This document shows positions 60,476 through 64,000 of a stretch of 64,000 nucleotides of DNA, piece after piece. This DNA is from Streptomyces sp. Ag109_O5-10. GTDB lineage: Bacteria > Actinomycetota > Actinomycetes > Streptomycetales > Streptomycetaceae. Position numbers and translations under genes: made by a program. The notes below the pieces were generated by a model. That model saw only the letters and a program-made list of their open reading frames with translations. It did no database searches and had not been told where the DNA came from. Each line of letters begins with the position of its first letter. The first letter of the stretch is position 1. The stretch covers positions 124,001-188,000 of the forward strand of contig NZ_FNTQ01000001.1 in the NCBI RefSeq assembly GCF_900105755.1, read 5' to 3'.

Positions 60476-60513
60476 ATTGTGGTGGTCCAGTTCAATTGTG
60501 GTGGTCCGGTTCA
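60476..60513. repeat. 19-bp tandem duplication over the SDR stop codon
   Basis: ATTGTGGTGGTCCAGTTCA and ATTGTGGTGGTCCGGTTCA lie head to tail (60476-60494, 60495-60513), differing by one base. The SDR stop codon lies at the end of the second copy. Confidence 0.8.
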
Positions 60514-61245
60514 GAGGGCGGTGGTGCCGCCGTCGGCGACGAGTTCCATGCCGTTGACGTAGCTGGAGTCGTCGGAGGCGAGGAAGAGGGCGGCGGTGGC
60601 GATTTCGTCGGGGCGGCCCATCTGGCCGCGGGGAATGAGGGACTCGAACTGGCGCTTGGTGGCCTCGTCGAAGAGCTCTTCCTGCTTGGCGGTGGCGACC
60701 TGGCCGGGGGTCAGGACGTTGACGCGGATACGGCGGTCCTTGAGCTCGTTGAGCCAGATGCGAGCCCAGGCCTGCTGGACGGCCTTGCTGCCGGCGTAGA
60801 CGCTCCAGCCGGGGAAGGCTCCGAGGGAGGCGTTGGAGCCGGTCATGAGGATGGAGCCGCCGTCGTTGAAGAGCGGGAGGGCCTTCTGGACGGTGAACAA
60901 GGTGCCGCGGGCGTTGAGCCCGAACCAGGTGTCGAACTGGGCCTCGGTGATTTCGCCGAGCGGGGCGGGCTCGCCCCCGCCTGCACTGGCCCACAGCACG
61001 TCGAGGCTGCCCTTCTCCCGCTTGACGGTGTCGTACAGGCGGTCCAGGTCGTCCAGGTCGGCGGCGTCGCCCTGGACGCCGGTGACGTTGCGGCCGATCT
61101 GCTTCACGGCCTCGTCCAGGGCGTCCTGGCGGCGGCCGGTGATGAAGACGTGCGCTCCCTCGTCGACGAACAGCTTGGCGCCTGCCAGCGCCATGCCGCT
61201 GGTGGCGCCGGTGATGACCGCGACCTTGCCGTCGAGCTTTCCCAT
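60511..61245 (-). CDS. SDR-family oxidoreductase
   Basis: A 244-residue SDR: AVITGATSGMALAGAKLFVD (glycine loop with Met in place of the usual Ile-Gly), VLWASAGGGEP in place of NNAG, MTGSNASLG with Ser, YAGSK and the end ELVADGGTTAL. The same variant loop is seen in a group of glucose/ribitol dehydrogenase-like SDRs linked to TetR repressors. Divergent from tetR at 61390. Confidence 0.88.
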   Translation of the reverse strand: MGKLDGKVAVITGATSGMALAGAKLFVDEGAHVFITGRRQDALDEAVKQIGRNVTGVQGDAADLDDLDRLYDTVKREKGSLDVLWASAGGGEPAPLGEITEAQFDTWFGLNARGTLFTVQKALPLFNDGGSILMTGSNASLGAFPGWSVYAGSKAVQQAWARIWLNELKDRRIRVNVLTPGQVATAKQEELFDEATKRQFESLIPRGQMGRPDEIATAALFLASDDSSYVNGMELVADGGTTAL

Positions 61246-61294
61246 AGTCGTTCCCTTGGGTCGATGGTTCCGTGCGTGCCTGGGACGGCGGCTT

Positions 61295-61359
61295 TATGTA
61301 CACCGCCCTGTGTGCTTACCGTAGGGGGCGGACGTCCGGGACGCAAACTATGTACACCG
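61295..61359. promoter_or_regulatory. Paired TATGTACACCG elements between SDR and tetR
   Basis: The 11-mer TATGTACACCG occurs at 61295-61305 and 61349-61359, 54 bp apart, each with a TGTACA palindromic core. Their location between the divergent genes fits TetR binding. Confidence 0.6.
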
Positions 61360-61389
61360 GTCGTTACCCGACTGCGGTACGCTGGAGCT

Positions 61390-62001
61390 ATGACGGAGTT
61401 GGAGAAGGGCCCCACGGGCCGCCGCCGCGGCCGGGGCGCCCGCGAGCGCATCCTCAGCGCGTCCCAGCAGCTGTTCCGCGAGCAGGGCATCAACCGCACC
61501 GGCATGGACCAGCTCTGCGCGGCGGCCGAGGTGTCCAAGCGCACGGCCTACCAGCACTTCGCCGGCAAGGACGAACTCGTCGCGGAGTACCTGCGCCGAT
61601 TCGACCCCTCCGTTCTGTCCGGCGTGTTCGACCGCACCGATCTCACGCCCCGCGAACGGCTCCTCGCCGCGTTCGACGTCCCCCCCACCACCCCCCTGTG
61701 CCCGTACATCGCGGCGGCCGTCGAACTCCACGACCCCCAGCACCCCGCGTCCCAGTGCGCACGCGACTACAAGAAGGCTGTCGCCGCGCGGCTCGCCGAC
61801 ACCGCCCGCGAAGCCGGCGCTGCCGACCCTGAACAGCTCGGCGAGCAGCTCGCGCTGCTCATCGACGGTGCCGCGGCCCGCACCCGGGTCCTCGACGCCG
61901 ACGCCTTCCCCACCGCCGCCGCCATCGCCGTTGTCCTCATCGACAACGCCCTCCCTGCCACGGCCGGCGATGACCGGCGACGGGAGGAAGTGTCAGGTTG
62001 A
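61390..62001 (+). CDS. TetR-family transcriptional regulator
   Basis: A 203-residue regulator: HTH ~18-65 (ARERILSASQQLFREQGINR; AAAEVSKRTAYQHFAGKDEL) and a C-terminal domain with CPYIAAAVELHDPQHPASQC and LIDGAAARTRVLD. GGAG precedes ATG 61390. Divergent from the SDR/F420-reductase-like pair, which it probably represses. Confidence 0.9.
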   Translation: MTELEKGPTGRRRGRGARERILSASQQLFREQGINRTGMDQLCAAAEVSKRTAYQHFAGKDELVAEYLRRFDPSVLSGVFDRTDLTPRERLLAAFDVPPTTPLCPYIAAAVELHDPQHPASQCARDYKKAVAARLADTAREAGAADPEQLGEQLALLIDGAAARTRVLDADAFPTAAAIAVVLIDNALPATAGDDRRREEVSG

Positions 62002-62253
62002 CCTGGCACTCCGCGGCCGGGCTGGACGCGCTGCCGGCCGCGCGGCTGCACCCGCTGGTACGCGACACCAGCCGCCCTACCTGGCCCGGACCTGCTGGGT
62101 TTTACGGAACCGACCGCTCGCCCGCTGAAAGCCGCAGCAGAAGCCGCCGCGGAGACCGGCGACCCCCGAGGACCCGCCGCCGTGGTCGGCCTGGCAGCTG
62201 CTGGCCCCGCACGCTGCTGTGGTGCTGAACAGCCTCAGCGCTCTGCCGGACAG
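62002..62253. other. No confident gene between tetR and repeat C3
   Basis: GC-rich sequence with short overlapping frames, none recognised. Confidence 0.4.
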
Positions 62254-62332
62254 CTCAACGGCACGGGAGCCCTGGCTGTTGCGGACGTCGCCCTCACTCT
62301 GCCACCGTCACCCGATCAGTGGCCACGCTGAA
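62254..62332 (-). repeat. IS-end repeat C3
   Basis: A close relative of C1 (58244): both hold TCAAC-x-GCACGGGAGCCCT, GTTGCGG, CGTCACCCGA and GCCAC-x-CTGA in the same order and orientation. Its outer edge touches the N-terminal decarboxylase fragment. Confidence 0.65.
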
Positions 62333-62790
62333 CATGCTCATTGTGGCGAAGGGCAGTCCTGCGTTGTCCCGCAGGTGCTGCAGTTTCTGATTTATTAGGC
62401 CGGCGCGAGAGACAAAGATACCGGGCAGGACGCAGGCGCTTCTCGCGTCCCCGAGCATGTTGCCAATCTGCACCGGCCGGCGGTGATAGAGCGCCGCGGC
62501 GATAAGCTGCTCACTCTCCGCCGCAAGGTGGTGGTCAGGGCGCCCACGCCGCGACCATGGGCGTATCCGTCGGCGCTGTACGCCGTGTTGATTTCGTTGC
62601 TACCGACCCACTCGATGTCTCGGTGCTCGGCAATGGCGTCGTCGACAGGGAAGGCGAGGTCGCCGGGAACGCCAAAAAAAGTGCTGCACGCGGACGTCCC
62701 GAACGCGGTTCAGGACATGCTGGATGACGGTCGTGATTGGGAGCTCTTCTTTAGTCGATGACGGCTTTGACCATGAACCGCCCGCAGGCA
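62333..62790 (-). pseudogene. TPP-dependent decarboxylase, N-terminal part (frameshifted)
   Basis: Minus-strand frames give EELPITTVIQHVLNRVRDVR, then GVPGDLAFPVDDAIAEHRDI with EWVGSNEINTAYSADGYAHG and VGALTTT, then ESEQLIAAALYHRRPVQIGN and NQKLQHLRDNAGLPFATMSM. This is the PYR domain start of pyruvate/indolepyruvate decarboxylases. Frameshifts include a run of seven T in QHFF (62676-62690 region). It ends at FATMSM, right against repeat C3. Confidence 0.72.
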
Positions 62791-63444
62791 ACCAGTGCGT
62801 CGCGTACGCTTTCGCACCGTGTTCTGCTGCCGGATGTGGCTGGAGGGCGTGTGCCGCACCGTTTGACGGCCGCGGGGAATCCCACAGTGCTCACCTCGTT
62901 GCGTAATGTATTCACCACGCGGCACGCTTCGACGGATCAAGTCTCGCTTGTCCCATCAGGAACACCACTCGGCCCCGCCCCGTGCACGCGAGGCGCTTCT
63001 CGCCTCTGTGAACCGGCCCGATATGCATCCAGGTTGCCTTCTGCTCTGAGGATTTGATGCGTGATGTCGCCTGGGCACATAGCGGGGGCGGTGCCAACGA
63101 GTCAGCAGGTGATGATGGTGGCCGGTACTGGATATGGCGTGGACGCCGGCGGACTACGGTGACCAGGTACATGTGATCGGTAAAGAAGGGCCGAAGGGGT
63201 TCCGCGCGGATGCCGTGTGGGTCGAGCGCAATCACCAGCAGGGCGTCACACTGGAACAGATCACCGCCGGCTTCGGCGTCCGCTCGTTTTCCCTGCCAGA
63301 TGCTGAGGTGGCCGGGCGGCGTTACCGTCATATGGTGAGGCAGGGACGCTGTTCATGGCCTCGGCGGGCTTCAACGCCGTTGCATGTGGCCTTCTTTTAC
63401 CCTCCGACGCGTCCTTGCGACGATTCTGGACAGGGAGGCCCCAG
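62791..63444. other. No confident gene
   Basis: A plus-strand frame at 63134-63478 contains DYGDQVHVIGKEGPKGFRAD and GVTLEQITAGFGVRSFSLPD, which looks protein-like, but it overlaps the hydrolase start and no family is recognised. It may be another remnant. Confidence 0.4.
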
Positions 63445-64000
63445 ATGGCTTGCTCTCCGCGCCGCGATATCGCGATGACTCTGGTGGTGGCAGCAATCGC
63501 CGCCACCACTACTGCCGCGGCCGTGCCAGGCGGTGCCACGGACGCCGTGCACCAGGCTGCCCGGCAGACGAAACCTACCGTTGTCCTGGTGCACGGAGCT
63601 TGGGCGGACGCGTCGAGCTGGAATGGCGAGATCAGTTTGCTGCGCCGCGCCGGCTACACGGTCCGTGCCATCGGGAACCCTCTACAGGACCTGACGACTG
63701 ACGCGCAGACGGTTCACGACTTTCTGAAAACCATCAAGGGCCCGATCGTCCTGGCGGGGCACTCCTACGGAGGGTCGGTCATCACCAACGCCGCCCAGGG
63801 GGTCAGCAACGTCAAGGCGCTCGTCTATGTCGACGCCGCCGCGCCGGCTGTCGGCGAGACCACGGCACAGCTCAGCGGCCCGACGTCGGTCTTGACAAAG
63901 GGGTCGCCGGCTGATCTGTACGATGCCGTGCCGTACCCGAACGCCCCGTCCAACGCGTCCGCTCTATATCTCAAGGAGAACGTGTTCGTCAGCAAGTTCG
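63445..64000 (+). CDS. Secreted alpha/beta hydrolase (partial, runs off the window)
   Basis: The first 185 codons are present. A signal peptide (~1-30: RRDIAMTLVVAAIAATTTAA) is followed by VVLVHGAWADASSWNGEI, where HGAW forms the oxyanion hole, and by the nucleophile elbow VLAGHSYGGSVITNAA with the catalytic Ser, then ALVYVDAAAP. This fits the EstA/salicylate-esterase-like branch of Abhydrolase_6. GGGAGG precedes ATG 63445 by a few bases. The rest, including the catalytic His, lies beyond the window. Confidence 0.85.
   Translation, partial: MACSPRRDIAMTLVVAAIAATTTAAAVPGGATDAVHQAARQTKPTVVLVHGAWADASSWNGEISLLRRAGYTVRAIGNPLQDLTTDAQTVHDFLKTIKGPIVLAGHSYGGSVITNAAQGVSNVKALVYVDAAAPAVGETTAQLSGPTSVLTKGSPADLYDAVPYPNAPSNASALYLKENVFVSKF

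Noticed and set aside
1..64000. CRISPR array
   Set aside because: No set of regularly spaced direct repeats of 20-40 bp was seen. The only tandem arrays are the heptamer block at 44590 and short duplications.
1..64000. Biosynthetic gene cluster core (PKS, NRPS, terpene cyclase, lanthipeptide)
   Set aside because: The ABM, NTF2-like and SDR genes can occur in such clusters, but no scaffold-building enzyme is present.

Overview
The window reads as part of a Streptomyces (or close actinomycete) chromosome. GC is very high, coding frames have G/C at third positions, GTG starts are common, and the gene families are typical of the genus: SpoIIE-type PP2C phosphatases with RsbW-like domains, DUF5709, DUF6510, DUF1684, MmyB-type XRE regulators and sugar ABC systems without their own ATPase. 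The density of decayed insertion sequences, frameshifted fragments and chimeric junctions suggests an accessory region such as a chromosome arm; that placement is inference. No rRNA, complete tRNA, CRISPR array or secondary-metabolite core enzyme was seen.

Layout. 1-3.9 kb: end of a hydrolase gene, ABM monooxygenase, AraC regulator, SDR and a two-domain VOC protein. 4.2-10.6 kb: a minus-strand sugar locus (LacI regulator, lipoprotein binding protein, two permeases, GH63-like hydrolase) with CGAACCGGTTCG operators. 11-13.6 kb: HxlR regulator divergent from SDR plus NTF2-like protein, then a GNAT. 13.8-16.8 kb: gene fragments and small proteins. 16.9-21 kb: a broken ISL3 element, split by a complete 1,661-bp IS5-type element with inverted repeats and a passenger ORF, then a LinA-like nucleotidyltransferase and an opposite-facing ISL3 half. 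21-26 kb: MarR/NmrA pair with tandem operators, then an AraC regulator divergent from DJ-1 plus SDR. 26.4-28 kb: molybdopterin oxidoreductase, FAD/NAD reductase, DUF6510. 29.5-32.8 kb: IMPase-like gene, orphan Imm53 and an IS630 remnant separated by IS630-end repeats, then an intact IS256 transposase. 33-37.7 kb: a novel membrane protein, transposase debris and an SDR/XRE divergent pair. 38.6-44.3 kb: an Opp/Dpp-type peptide ABC operon headed by DUF1684. 45-50.2 kb: two convergent SpoIIE-type phosphatases. 50.6-52.1 kb: DinB, a truncated conserved protein and a MazF-like protein. 52.3-58.2 kb: transposon mosaic, TetR/SDR pair, an MFS/Ku chimera, lipocalin-like protein and truncated ALDH and hydrolase. 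57.6-62.8 kb: a TPP-dependent decarboxylase gene split in two around HAD, F420-type reductase, SDR and TetR genes. 63.4 kb to the end: a secreted alpha/beta hydrolase, cut by the window edge.

Two themes stand out. First, at least seven modules pair a one-component regulator (AraC twice, HxlR, MarR, XRE, TetR twice) with an SDR or NmrA-type oxidoreductase, and four have clear palindromic or repeated operators in the intergenic space. This looks like a set of separate redox or xenobiotic-response switches. Second, the DNA between modules is built from truncated pieces of many IS families and housekeeping-like genes, so much of the region has been assembled by repeated insertion, deletion and recombination. 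Functional names come from motif recognition by eye; no database search was run.
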